Of a stretch of DNA of 64,000 bases, positions 16,228 to 30,000 are shown in pieces (the first letter of the stretch is position 1; the number at the start of each line of letters is the position of its first letter). The stretch lies in the NCBI GenBank assembly GCA_032718475.1, contig JAUCBJ010003075.1:1-64000 (forward strand), read 5' to 3'. The translations under genes and the position numbers were made by a program. Below the pieces are notes generated by a model that was not told the origin of the DNA, made no database searches, and saw nothing but the letters and a program-made list of their open reading frames with translations. The DNA comes from Nemertoderma westbladi (taxonomy: Eukaryota; Xenacoelomorpha; Nemertodermatida; Nemertodermatidae).

Positions 16228-16727
16228 AACAGTGTCGCTTACCTACGTTGTAACTGGTTTCGGAACAGTGTCGCTTACCTGTGTTGTAACTGGAGACGGA
16301 ACAGTGTCGCTTACCTACGTTGTAACTGGTTTCGGAACAGTGTCGCTTACCTGTGTTGTAACTGGTTTCGGAACAGTGTCGCTTACCTGTGTTGTAACTG
16401 GTTACGGAACAGTGTCGCTTACCTACGTTGTAACCGATACGGAACAGTGTCGCTTACCTACGTTGTAACCGATACGGAACAGTGTCGCTTACCTACGTTG
16501 TAACTGGTTTCGGAACAGTGTCGCTTACCTGTGTTGTAACTGGAGACGGAACAGTGTCGCTTACCTACGTTGTAACTGGTTTCGGAACAGTGTCGCTTAC
16601 CTGTGTTGTAACTGGTTTCGGAACAGTGTCGCTTACCTGTGTTGTAACTGGTTACGGAACAGTGTCGCTTACCTACGTTGTAACCGATACGGAACAGTGT
16701 CGCTTACCTACGTTGTAACCGATACGG
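16228..16727. repeat. 250-bp direct tandem duplication inside the satellite
   Basis: Two adjacent blocks of about 250 bp (16228-16477 and 16478-16727) have the same order of unit variants: TACG units, then GGTTTC, GGAGAC, GGTTTC, GGTTTC and GGTTAC spacers, then GATAC units. By eye they are the same. This is a local higher-order repeat of seven units. Boundaries are approximate to one unit. Confidence 0.8.
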
Positions 16728-19700
16728 AACAGTGTCGCTTACCTACGTTGTAACCGATACGGAACAGTGTCGCTTACCTACGTTGTAACCGATACGGAAC
16801 AGTGTCGCTTACCTACGTTGTAACCGATACGGAACAGTGTCGCTTACCTGTGTTGTAACTGGTTTCGGAACAGTGTCGCTTACCTGTGTTGTAACTGGTT
16901 ACGGAACAGTGTCGCTTACCTACGTTGTAACCGATACGGAACAGTGTCGCTTACCTGTGTTGTAACTATGGAGACGGAACAGTGTCGCTTACCTGTGTTG
17001 TAACTGGAGACGGAACAGTGTCGCTTACCTGTGTTGTAACTATGGAGACGGAACAGTGTCGCTTACCTGTGTTGTAACTGGAGACGGAACAGTGTCGCTT
17101 ACCTGTGTTGTAACTGGATACGGAACAGTGTCGCTTACCTGTGTTGTAACTGGTTACGGAACAGTGTCGCTTACCTACGTTGTAACCGATACGGAACAGT
17201 GTCGCTTACCTACGTTGTAACCGATACGGAACAGTGTCGCTTACCTACGTTGTAACCGATACGGAACAGTGTCGCTTACCTACGTTGTAACCGATACGGA
17301 ACAGTGTCGCTTACCTACGTTGTAACCGATACGGAACAGTGTCGCTTACCTGTGTTGTAACTGGTTTCGGAACAGTGTCGCTTACCTGTGTTGTAACTGG
17401 TTACGGAACAGTGTCGCTTACCTACGTTGTAACCGATACGGAACAGTGTCGCTTACCTGTGTTGTAACTATGGAGACGGAACAGTGTCGCTTACCTGTGT
17501 TGTAACTGGAGACGGAACAGTGTCGCTTACCTGTGTTGTAACTATGGAGACGGAACAGTGTCGCTTACCTGTGTTGTAACTGGAGACGGAACAGTGTCGC
17601 TTACCTGTGTTGTAACTGGATACGGAACAGTGTCGCTTACCTGTGTTGTAACTATGGAGACGGAACAGTGTCGCTTACCTGTGTTGTAACTATGGAGACG
17701 GAACAGTGTCGCTTACCTGTGTTGTAACTATGGAGACGGAACAGTGTCGCTTACCTACGTTGTAACTGGTTTCGGAACAGTGTCGCTTACCTACGTTGTA
17801 ACTGATACGGAACAGTGTCGCTTACCTACGTTGTAACCGATACGGAACAGTGTCGCTTACCTGTGTTGTAACTGGTTTCGGAACAGTGTCGCTTACCTGT
17901 GTTGTAACTGGTTACGGAACAGTGTCGCTTACCTGTGTTGTAACTGGTTTCGGAACAGTGTCGCTTACCTGTGTTGTAACTGGAGACGGAACAGTGTCGC
18001 TTACCTGTGTTGTAACTGGAGACGGAACAGTGTCGCTTACCTGTGTTGTAACTGGTTTCGGAACAGTGTCGTTTACCTGTGTTGTAACTGGTTTCGGAAC
18101 AGTGTCGCTTACCTGTGTTGTAACTGGTTACGGAACAGTGTCGCTTACCTACGTTGTAACCGATACGGAACAGTGTCGCTTACCTGTGTTGTAACTGATA
18201 CGGAACTGTGTCGCTTACCTGTGTTGTAACTGGTTACGGAACAGTGTCGCTTACCTGTGTTGTAACTGGTTTCGGAACAGTGTCGTTTACCTGTGTTGTA
18301 ACTGGTTTCGGAACAGTGTCGCTTACCTGTGTTGTAACTGGTTACGGAACAGTGTCGCTTACCTACGTTGTAACCGATACGGAACAGTGTCGCTTACCTA
18401 CGTTGTAACTGATACGGAACAGTGTCGCTTACCTACGTTGTAACCGATACGGAACAGTGTCGCTTACCTACGTTGTAACCGATACGGAACAGTGTCGCTT
18501 ACCTACGTTGTAACCGATACGGAACAGTGTCGCTTACCTACGTTGTAACCGATACGGAACAGTGTCGCTTACCTGTGTTGTAACTGGTTTCGGAACAGTG
18601 TCGCTTACCTGTGTTGTAACTGGTTACGGAACAGTGTCGCTTACCTGTGTTGTAACTGGAGACGGAACAGTGTCGCTTACCTGTGTTGTAACTGGAGACG
18701 GAACAGTGTCGCTTACCTGTGTTGTAACTGGAGACGGAACAGTGTCGCTTACCTACGTTGTAACCGATACGGAACAGTGTCGCTTACCTACGTTGTAACC
18801 GATACGGAACAGTGTCGCTTACCTACGTTGTAACCGATACGGAACAGTGTCGCTTACCTACGTTGTAACCGATACGGAACAGTGTCGCTTACCTGTGTTG
18901 TAACTGGTTTCGGAACAGTGTCGCTTACCTGTGTTGTAACTGGTTACGGAACAGTGTCGCTTACCTGTGTTGTAACTGGTTTCGGAACAGTGTCGCTTAC
19001 CTGTGTTGTAACTGGTTACGGAACAGTGTCGCTTACCTGTGTTGTAACTGGTTTCGGAACAGTGTCGTTTACCTGTGTTGTAACTGGTTTCGGAACAGTG
19101 TCGCTTACCTGTGTTGTAACTGGTTACGGAACAGTGTCGCTTACCTACGTTGTAACCGATACGGAACAGTGTCGCTTACCTACGTTGTAACTGATACGGA
19201 ACAGTGTCGCTTACCTACGTTGTAACCGATACGGAACAGTGTCGCTTACCTACGTTGTAACCGATACGGAACAGTGTCGCTTACCTACGTTGTAACCGAT
19301 ACGGAACAGTGTCGCTTACCTGTTTTGTAACTATGGAGACGGAACAGTGTCGCTTACCTGTGTTGTAACTGGTTTCGGAACAGTGTCGCTTACCTGTGTT
19401 GTAACTGGTTACGGAACAGTGTCGCTTACCTACGTTGTAACCGATACGGAACAGTGTCGCTTACCTACGTTGTAACCGATACGGAACAGTGTCGCTTACC
19501 TACGTTGTAACCGATACGGAACAGTGTCGCTTACCTGTGTTGTAACTGATACGGAACAGTGTCGCTTACCTACGTTGTAACCGATACGGAACAGTGTCGC
19601 TTACCTGTTTTGTAACTGGAGACGGAACAGTGTCGCTTACCTGTGTTCTAACTGGAGACGGAACAGTGTCGCTTACCTGTGTTGTAACTGGTTTCGGAAC

Positions 19701-22700
19701 AGTGTCGCTTACCTGTGTTGTAACTGGTTACGGAACAGTGTCGCTTACCTACGTTGTAACCAATACGGAACAGTGTCGCTTACCTGTGTTGTAACCGATA
19801 CGGAACAGTGTCGCTTACCTACGTTGTAACCGATACGGAACAGTGTCGCTTACCTGTGTTGTAACTGGTTTCGGAACAGTGTCGCTTACCTGTGTTGTAA
19901 CCGATACGGAACAGTGTCGCTTACCTGTGTTGTAACTATGGAGACGGAACAGTGTCGCTTACCTGTGTTGTAACTGGAGACGGAACAGTGTCGCTTACCT
20001 GTGTTGTAACTATGGAGACGGAACAGTGTCGCTTACCTGTGTTGTAACTGGAGACGGAACAGTGTCGCTTACCTGTGTTGTAACTGGATACGGAACAGTG
20101 TCGCTTACCTGTGTTGTAACTGGAGACGGAACAGTGTCGCTTACCTGTGTTGTAACTGGTTTCGGAACAGTGTCGCTTACCTGTGTTGTAACTGGTTACG
20201 GAACAGTGTCGCTTACCTACGTTGTAACCAATACGGAACAGTGTCGCTTACCTGTGTTGTAACCGATACGGAACAGTGTCGCTTACCTACGTTGTAACCG
20301 ATACGGAACAGTGTCGCTTACCTGTGTTGTAACTGGTTTCGGAACAGTGTCGCTTACCTGTGTTGTAACCGATACGGAACAGTGTCGCTTACCTGTGTTG
20401 TAACTATGGAGACGGAACAGTGTCGCTTACCTGTGTTGTAACTGGAGACGGAACAGTGTCGCTTACCTGTGTTGTAACTATGGAGACGGAACAGTGTCGC
20501 TTACCTGTGTTGTAACTGGAGACGGAACAGTGTCGCTTACCTGTGTTGTAACTGGATACGGAACAGTGTCGCTTACCTGTGTTGTAACTATGGAGACGGA
20601 ACAGTGTCGCTTACCTGTGTTGTAACTATGGAGACGGAACAGTGTCGCTTACCTACGTTGTAACTGGTTTCGGAACAGTGTCGCTTACCTACGTTGTAAC
20701 TGATACGGAACAGTGTCGCTTACCTACGTTGTAACTGATACGGAACAGTGTCGCTTACCTACGTTGTAACTGGATACGGAACAGTGTCGCTTACCTACGT
20801 TGTAACCGATACGGAACAGTGTCGCTTACCTACGTTGTAACCGATACGGAACAGTGTCGCTTACCTGTGTTGTAACTGGTTTCGGAACAGTGTCGCTTAC
20901 CTGTGTTGTAACTGGTTACGGAACAGTGTCGCTTACCTGTGTTGTAACTGGTTTCGGAACAGTGTCGCTTACCTGTGTTGTAACTGGTTACGGAACAGTG
21001 TCGCTTACCTGTGTTGTAACTGGTTTCGGAACAGTGTCGTTTACCTGTGTTGTAACTGGTTTCGGAACAGTGTCGCTTACCTGTGTTGTAACTGGTTACG
21101 GAACAGTGTCGCTTACCTACGTTGTAACCGATACGGAACAGTGTCGCTTACCTACGTTGTAACCGATACGGAACAGTGTCGCTTACCTACGTTGTAACCG
21201 ATACGGAACAGTGTCGCTTACCTGTTTTGTAACTGATACGGAACTGTGTCGCTTACCTGTGTTCTAACTGGAGACGGAACAGTGTCGCTTACCTGTGTTG
21301 TAACTGAGGCGGAACAGTGTCGCTTACCTATGTTGTAACTGGTTACGGAACAGTGTCGCTTACCTGTGTTGTAACTGGAGACGGAACAGTGTCGCTTACC
21401 TGTGTTGTAACTGGTTTCGGAACAGTGTCGCTTACCTGTGTTGTAACTGGTTACGGAACAGTGTCGCTTACCTACGTTGTAACCGATACGGAACAGTGTC
21501 GCTTACCTACGTTGTAACCGATACGGAACAGTGTCGCTTACCTACGTTGTAACCGATACGGAACAGTGTCGCTTACCTACGTTGTAACCGATACGGAACA
21601 GTGTCGCTTACCTACGTTGTAACCGATACGGAACAGTGTCGCTTACCTACGTTGTAACCGATACGGAACAGTGTCGCTTACCTGTTTTGTAACTATGGAG
21701 ACGGAACAGTGTCGCTTACCTGTGTTGTAACTGGTTTCGGAACAGTGTCGCTTACCTGTGTTGTAACTGGTTACGGAACAGTGTCGCTTACCTACGTTGT
21801 AACCGATACGGAACAGTGTCGCTTACCTGTGTTGTAACTGGAGACGGAACAGTGTCGCTTACCTACGTTGTAACCGATACGGAACAGTGTCGCTTACCTA
21901 CGTTGTAACCGATACGGAACAGTGTCGCTTACCTGTTTTGTAACTATGGAGACGGAACAGTGTCGCTTACCTGTGTTGTAACTGGTTTCGGAACAGTGTC
22001 GCTTACCTGTGTTGTAACTGGTTACGGAACAGTGTCGCTTACCTACGTTGTAACCGATACGGAACAGTGTCGCTTACCTGTGTTCTAACTGGAGACGGAA
22101 CAGTGTCGCTTACCTGTGTTGTAACTGAGGCGGAACAGTGTCGCTTACCTATGTTGTAACTGGTTACGGAACAGTGTCGCTTACCTGTGTTGTAACTGGA
22201 GACGGAACAGTGTCGCTTACCTGTGTTGTAACTGGTTTCGGAACAGTGTCGCTTACCTGTGTTGTAACTGGTTACGGAACAGTGTCGCTTACCTACGTTG
22301 TAACCGATACGGAACAGTGTCGCTTACCTACGTTGTAACCGATACGGAACAGTGTCGCTTACCTGTGTTGTAACTGGTTTCGGAACAGTGTCGCTTACCT
22401 GTGTTGTAACCGATACGGAACAGTGTCGCTTACCTACGTTGTAACCGATACGGAACAGTGTCGCTTACCTGTGTTGTAACTGGATAAGGAACAGTGTCGC
22501 TTACCTACGTTGTAACCGATACGGAACAGTGTCGCTTACCTGTGTTGTAACTGATACGGAACCGTGTCGCTTACCTGTGTTGTAACTGGAGACGGAACAG
22601 TGTCGCTTACCTGTGTTGTAACTATGGAGACGGAACAGTGTCGCTTACCTGTGTTGTAACTGGTTACGGAACAGTGTCGCTTACCTACGTTGTAACCGAT

Positions 22701-23201
22701 ACGGAACAGTGTCGCTTACCTGTGTTGTAACTGATACGGAACCGTGTCGCTTACCTGTGTTGTAACTGGAGACGGAACAGTGTCGCTTACCTGTGTTGTA
22801 ACTATGGAGACGGAACAGTGTCGCTTACCTGTGTTGTAACTGGATACGGAACAGTGTCGCTTACCTACGTTGTAACTGGTTACGGAACAGTGTCGCTTAC
22901 CTGTGTTGTAACTGGAGACGGAACAGTGTCGCTTACCTGTGTTGTAACTATGGAGACGGAACAGTGTCGCTTACCTGTGTTGTAACCGATACGGAACAGT
23001 GTCGCTTACCTGTGTTGTAACTGGAGACGGAACAGTGTCGCTTACCTACGTTGTAACTGGTTTCGGAACAGTGTCGCTTACCTACGTTGTAACCGATACG
23101 GAACAGTGTCGCTTACCTGTGTTGTAACTGATACGGAACAGTGTCGCTTACCTGTGTTGTAACTATGGAGACGGAACAGTGTCGCTTACCTGTGTTGTAA
23201 C

Positions 23202-24030
23202 TATGGAGACGGAACAGTGTCGCTTACCTGTGTTGTAACCGATACGGAACAGTGTCGCTTACCTGTGTTGTAACCGATACGGAACAGTGTCGCTTACCTA
23301 CGTTGTAACCGATACGGAACAGTGTCGCTTACCTGTGTTGTAACTGGAGACGGAACAGTGTCGCTTACCTGTGTTGTAACTATGGAGACGGAACAGTGTC
23401 GCTTACCTGTGTTGTAACCGATACGGAACAGTGTCGCTTACCTGTGTTGTAACCGATACGGAACAGTGTCGCTTACCTACGTTGTAACCGATACGGAACA
23501 GTGTCGCTTACCTGTGTTGTAACTGGAGACGGAACAGTGTCGCTTACCTACGTTGTAACCGATACGGAACAGTGTCGCTTACCTGTGTTGTAACTGGAGA
23601 CGGAACAGTGTCGCTTACCTGTGTTGTAACTATGGAGACGGAACAGTGTCGCTTACCTGTGTTGTAACCGATACGGAACAGTGTCGCTTACCTGTGTTGT
23701 AACCGATACGGAACAGTGTCGCTTACCTACGTTGTAACCGATACGGAACAGTGTCGCTTACCTGTGTTGTAACTGGAGACGGAACAGTGTCGCTTACCTG
23801 TGTTGTAACTATGGAGACGGAACAGTGTCGCTTACCTGTGTTGTAACCGATACGGAACAGTGTCGCTTACCTGTGTTGTAACCGATACGGAACAGTGTCG
23901 CTTACCTACGTTGTAACCGATACGGAACAGTGTCGCTTACCTGTGTTGTAACTGGAGACGGAACAGTGTCGCTTACCTGTGTTGTAACTATGGAGACGGA
24001 ACAGTGTCGCTTACCTGTGTTGTAACTGGA
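23202..24030. repeat. 179-bp higher-order repeat cassette in the satellite
   Basis: The 38-bp unit with the ATGGAGAC spacer recurs at 23202, 23381, 23631, 23810 and 23989. Three of the four intervals are 179 bp, which equals one 38-bp, three 35-bp and one 36-bp unit. The fourth interval is 250 bp, that is 179 plus one extra 35- and 36-bp pair. The satellite here is therefore amplified as five-unit cassettes and not as single units. Confidence 0.8.
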
Positions 24031-27000
24031 GACGGAACAGTGTCGCTTACCTACGTTGTAACCGATACGGAACAGTGTCGCTTACCTACGTTGTAACCGA
24101 TACGGAACAGTGTCGCTTACCTGTGTTGTAACTGGAGACGGAACAGTGTCGCTTACCTACGTTGTAACCGATACGGAACAGTGTCGCTTACCTGTGTTGT
24201 AACTGGTTTCGGAACAGTGTCGCTTACCTGTGTTGTAACTGGAGGCGGAACAGTGTCGCTTACCTGTGTTGTAACTGATACGGAACAGTGTCGCTTACCT
24301 GTGTTGTAACTGGAGACGGAACAGTGTCGCTTACCTGTGTTGTAACTGGAGGCGGAACAGTGTCGCTTACCTGTGTTGTTACTGGTTTACGGAACAGTGT
24401 CTCTTACCTGTGTTGTAACTGGAGACGGAACAGTGTCGCTTACCTGTGTTGTAACTGGTTACGGAACAGTGTCGCTTACCTGTGTTGTAACTGATACGGA
24501 ACAGTGTCGCTTACCTGTGTTGTAACTGGAGACGGAACAGTGTCGCTTACCTGTGTTGTAACTGGAGGCGGAACAGTGTCGCTAACCTGTGTTGTAACTG
24601 GAGGCGGAATAGTGTCGTTTACCTGTGTTGTAACTGGTTACGGAACAGTGTCGCTTACCTGTGTTGTAACTGGAGACGGAACAGTGTCGCTTACCTGTGT
24701 TGTAACTATGGAGACGGAACAGTGTCGCTTACCTACGTTGTAACTGGTTTCGGAACAGTGTCGCTTACCTGTGTTGTAACTGGAGACGGAACAGTGTCGC
24801 TTACCTACGTTGTAACCGATACGGAACAGTGTCGCTTACCTACGTTGTAACTGATACGGAACAGTGTCGCTTACCTACGTTGTAACCGATACGGAACAGT
24901 GTCGCTTACCTGTGTTGTAACTGGTTTCGGAACAGTGTCGCTTACCTGTGTTGTAACTGGTTACGGAACAGTGTCGCTTACCTACGTTGTAACCGATACG
25001 GAACAGTGTCGCTTACCTACGTTGTAACCGATACGGAACAGTGTCGCTTACCTACGTTGTAACCGATACGGAACAGTGTCGCTTACCTGTGTTGTAACTG
25101 GTTTCGGAACAGTGTCGCTTACCTGTGTTGTAACTGGTTACGGAACAGTGTCGCTTACCTACGTTGTAACCGATACGGAACAGTGTCGCTTACCTACGTT
25201 GTAACTGGTTTCGGAACAGTGTCGCTTACCTACGTTGTAACCGATACGGAACAGTGTCGCTTACCTACGTTGTAACCGATACGGAACAGTGTCGCTTACC
25301 TACGTTGTAACTGGTTTCGGAACAGTGTCGCTTACCTACGTTGTAACCGATACGGAACAGTGTCGCTTACCTACGTTGTAACCGATACGGAACAGTGTCG
25401 CTTACCTACGTTGTAACTGGTTTCGGAACAGTGTCGCTTACCTACGTTGTAACCGATACGGAACAGTGTCGCTTACCTGTGTTGTAACTGGTTACGGAAC
25501 AGTGTCGCTTACCTACGTTGTAACCGATACGGAACAGTGTCGCTTACCTACGTTGTAACTGGTTTCGGAACAGTGTCGCTTACCTACGTTGTAACCGATA
25601 CGGAACAGTGTCGCTTACCTGTGTTGTAACTGATACGGAACAGTGTCGCTTACCTGTGTTGTAACTGGTTTCGGAACAGTGTCGCTTACCTGTGTTGTAA
25701 CTGGTTACGGAACAGTGTCGCTTACCTGTGTTGTAACTGGTTTCGGAACAGTGTCGCTTACCTGTGTTGTAACTGATACGGAACAGTGTCGCTTACCTGT
25801 GTTGTAACTGGAGACGGAACAGTGTCGCTTACCTGTGTTGTAACTGGAGGCGGAACAGTGTCGCTAACCTGTGTTGTAACTGGAGGCGGAATAGTGTCGT
25901 TTACCTGTGTTGTAACTGGTTACGGAACAGTGTCGCTTACCTGCGTTGTAACTGATACGGAACAGTGTCGCTTACCTGTGTTGTAACTGGAGACGGAACA
26001 GTGTCGCTTACCTACGTTGTAACCGATACGGAACAGTGTCGCTTACCTACGTTGTAACCGATACGGAACAGTGTCGCTTACCTACGTTGTAACCGATACG
26101 GAACAGTGTCGCTTACCTGTGTTGTAACTGGAGACGGAACAGTGTCGCTTACCTGTGTTGTAACTATGGAGACGGAACAGTGTCGCTTACCTGTGTTGTA
26201 ACTGATACGGAACAGTGTCGCTTACCTGTGTTGTAACTGGAGGTGGAACAGTGTCTCTTACCTGTGTTGTAACTGGAGACGGAACAGTGTCGCTTACCTG
26301 TGTTGTAACTGGAGACGGAACAGTGTCGCTTACCTGTGTTGTAACTGGAGACGGAACAGTGTCGCTTACCTGTGTTGTAACTGAGACGGAATAGTGTCGT
26401 TTACCTGTGTTGTAACTGGTTACGGAACAGTGTCGCTTACCTGTGTTGTAACTGGAGACGGAACAGTGTCGCTTACCTACGTTGTAACCGATACGGAACA
26501 GTGTCGCTTACCTACGTTGTAACCGATACGGAACAGTGTCGCTTACCTGTGTTGTAACTGAGACGGAACAGTGTCGCTTACCTGTGTTGTAACTGGTTTC
26601 GGAACAGTGTCGCTTACCTGTGTTGTAACTGGTTTCGGAACAGTGTCGCTTACCTGTGTTGTAACTGGTTACGGAACAGTGTCGCTTACCTGTGTTGTAA
26701 CTGGAGACGGAACAGTGTCGCTTACCTACGTTGTAACCGATACGGAACAGTGTCGCTTACCTGTGTTGTAACTGGAGACGGAACAGTGTCGCTTACCTGT
26801 GTTGTAACTGATACGGAACAGTGTCGCTTACCTGTGTTGTAACTGGTTTCGGAACAGTGTCGCTTACCTGTGTTGTAACTGATACGGAACAGTGTCGCTT
26901 ACCTGTGTTGTAACTGGAGACGGAACAGTGTCGCTTACCTGTGTTGTAACTGATACGGAACAGTGTCGCTTACCTGTGTTGTAACTGATACGGAACTGTG

Positions 27001-30000
27001 TCGCTTACCTGTGTTGTAACTGGAGACGGAACAGTGTCGCTTATCTGTGCTGTAACTGGAGACGGAACAGTGTCGCTTACCTGTGTTGTAACCGATACGG
27101 AACAGTGTCGCTTACCTGTGTTGTAACTGGTTTCGGAACAGTGTCGCTTACCTGTGTTGTAACTGATACGGAACAGTGTCGCTTACCTGTGTTGTAACTG
27201 GAGACGGAACAGTGTCGCTTACCTACGTTGTAACTGATACGGAACAGTGTCGCTTACCTACGTTGTAACCGATACGGAACAGTGTCGCTTACCTACGTTG
27301 TAACCGATACGGAACAGTGTCGCTTACCTGTGTTGTAACTGGTTACGGAACAGTGTCGCTTACCTGTGTTGTAACTGGAGACGGAACAGTGTCGCTTACC
27401 TGTGTTGTAACTGGATACGGAACAGTGCCGCTTACCTGTGTTGTAACTGATACGGAACAGTGTCGCTTACCTACGTTGTAACCGATACGGAACAGTGTCG
27501 CTTACCTACGTTGTAACCGATACGGAACAGTGTCGCTTACCTGTGTTGTAACTGGTTTCGGAACAGTGTCGCTTACCTGTGTTGTAACTGGTTTCGGAAC
27601 AGTGTCGCTTACCTGTGTTGTAACTGGTTACGGAACAGTGTCGCTTACCTGTGTTGTAACTATGGAGACGGAACAGTGTCGCTTACCTGTGTTGTAACTG
27701 GAGACGGAACAGTGTCGCTTACCTGTGTTGTAACTATGGAGACGGAACAGTGTCGCTTACCTGTGTTGTAACCGATACGGAACAGTGTCGCTTACCTGTG
27801 TTGTAACTGGAGACGGAACAGTGTCGCTTACCTACGTTGTAACTGATACGGAACAGTGTCGCTTACCTACGTTGTAACTGATACGGAACAGTGTCGCTTA
27901 CCTACGTTGTAACCGATACGGAACAGTGTCGCTTACCTGTTTTGTAACTGGAGACGGAACAGTGTCGCTTACCTACGTTGTAACTGATACGGAACAGTGT
28001 CGCTTACCTGTTTTGTAACTGGAGACGGAACAGTGTCGCTTACCTACGTTGTAACTGATACGGAACAGTGTCGCTTACCTGTTTTGTAACTGGAGACGGA
28101 ACAGTGTCGCTTACCTACGTTGTAACCGATACGGAACAGTGTCGCTTACCTACGTTGTAACTGATACGGAACAGTGTCGCTTACCTGTTTTGTAACTGGA
28201 GACGGAACAGTGTCGCTTACCTACGTTGTAACCGATACGGAACAGTGTCGCTTACCTGTGTTGTAACTGATACGGAACAGTGTCGCTTACCTACGTTGTA
28301 ACCGATACGGAACAGTGTCGCTTACCTGTGTTGTAACTATGGAGACGGAACAGTGTCGCTTACCTGTGTTGTAACTGGAGACGGAACAGTGTCGCTTACC
28401 TGTGTTGTAACTGGAGGCGGAACAGTGTCGCTTACCTGTGTTGTAACTGGAGACGGAACAGTGTCGCTTACCTACGTTGTAACCGATACGGAACAGTGTC
28501 GCTTACCTACGTTGTAACCGATACGGAACAGTGTCGCTTACCTGTGTTGTAACTGGTTACGGAACAGTGTCGCTTACCTACGTTGTAACTGATACGGAAC
28601 AGTGTCGCTTACCTGTGTTGTAACTGGTTACGGAACAGTGTCGCTTACCTACGTTGTAACTGGTTTCGGAACAGTGTCGCTTACCTGTGTTGTAACTGGT
28701 TACGGAACAGTGTCGCTTACCTACGTTGTAACTGATACGGAACAGTGTCGCTTACCTGTATTGTAACTGATACGGAACTGTGTCGCTTACCTGTGTTGTA
28801 ACTATGGAGACGGAACAGTGTCGCTTACCTGTGTTGTAACTGGAGACGGAACAGTGTCGCTTACCTGTGTTGTAACTATGGAGACGGAACAGTGTCGCTT
28901 ACCTGTGTTGTAACCGATACGGAACAGTGTCGCTTACCTGTGTTGTAACTGGAGACGGAACAGTGTCGCTTACCTACGTTGTAACTGATACGGAACAGTG
29001 TCGCTTACCTACGTTGTAACTGATACGGAACAGTGTCGCTTACCTACGTTGTAACTGATACGGAACAGTGTCGCTTACCTACGTTGTAACCGATACGGAA
29101 CAGTGTCGCTTACCTGTGTTGTAACTATGGAGACGGAACAGTGTCGCTTACCTGTGTTGTAACTGGAGACGGAACAGTGTCGCTTACCTGTGTTGTAACT
29201 GGAGGCGGAACAGTGTCGCTTACCTGTGTTGTAACTGGAGACGGAACAGTGTCGCTTACCTACGTTGTAACCGATACGGAACAGTGTCGCTTACCTACGT
29301 TGTAACCGATACGGAACAGTGTCGCTTACCTACGTTGTAACCGATACGGAACAGTGTCGCTTACCTGTGTTGTAACTATGGAGACGGAACAGTGTCGCTT
29401 ACCTGTGTTGTAACTGGAGACGGAACAGTGTCGCTTACCTATGTTGTAACTGATACGGAACAGTGTCGCTTACCTGTGTTGTAACTGGAGACGGAACAGT
29501 GTCGCTTACCTGTGTTGTAACTGGATACGGAACAGTGTCGCTTACCTGTGTTGTAACTGATACGGAACAGTGTCGCTTACCTGTGTTGTAACTGGAGACG
29601 GAACAGTGTCGCTTACCTGTGTTGTAACTGATACGGAACAGTGTCGCTTACCTGTGTTGTAACTGATACGGAACAGTGTCGCTTACCTACGTTGTAACTG
29701 ATACGGAACTGTGTCGCTTACCTGTGTTGTAACTGGAGACGGAACAGTGTCGCTTACCTGTGTTGTAACTGGAGACGGAACAGTGTCGCTTACCTACGTT
29801 GTAACTGGAGACGGAACAGTGTCGCTTACCTACGTTGTAACTGGAGACGGAACAGTGTCGCTCACCTACGTTGTAACTGATACGGAACAGTGTCGCTTAC
29901 CTGTGTTGTAACCGATACGGAACAGTGTCGCTTACCTGTGTTGTAACTGGAGACGGAACAGTGTCGCTTACCTACGTTGTAACTGGAGACGGAACAGTGT

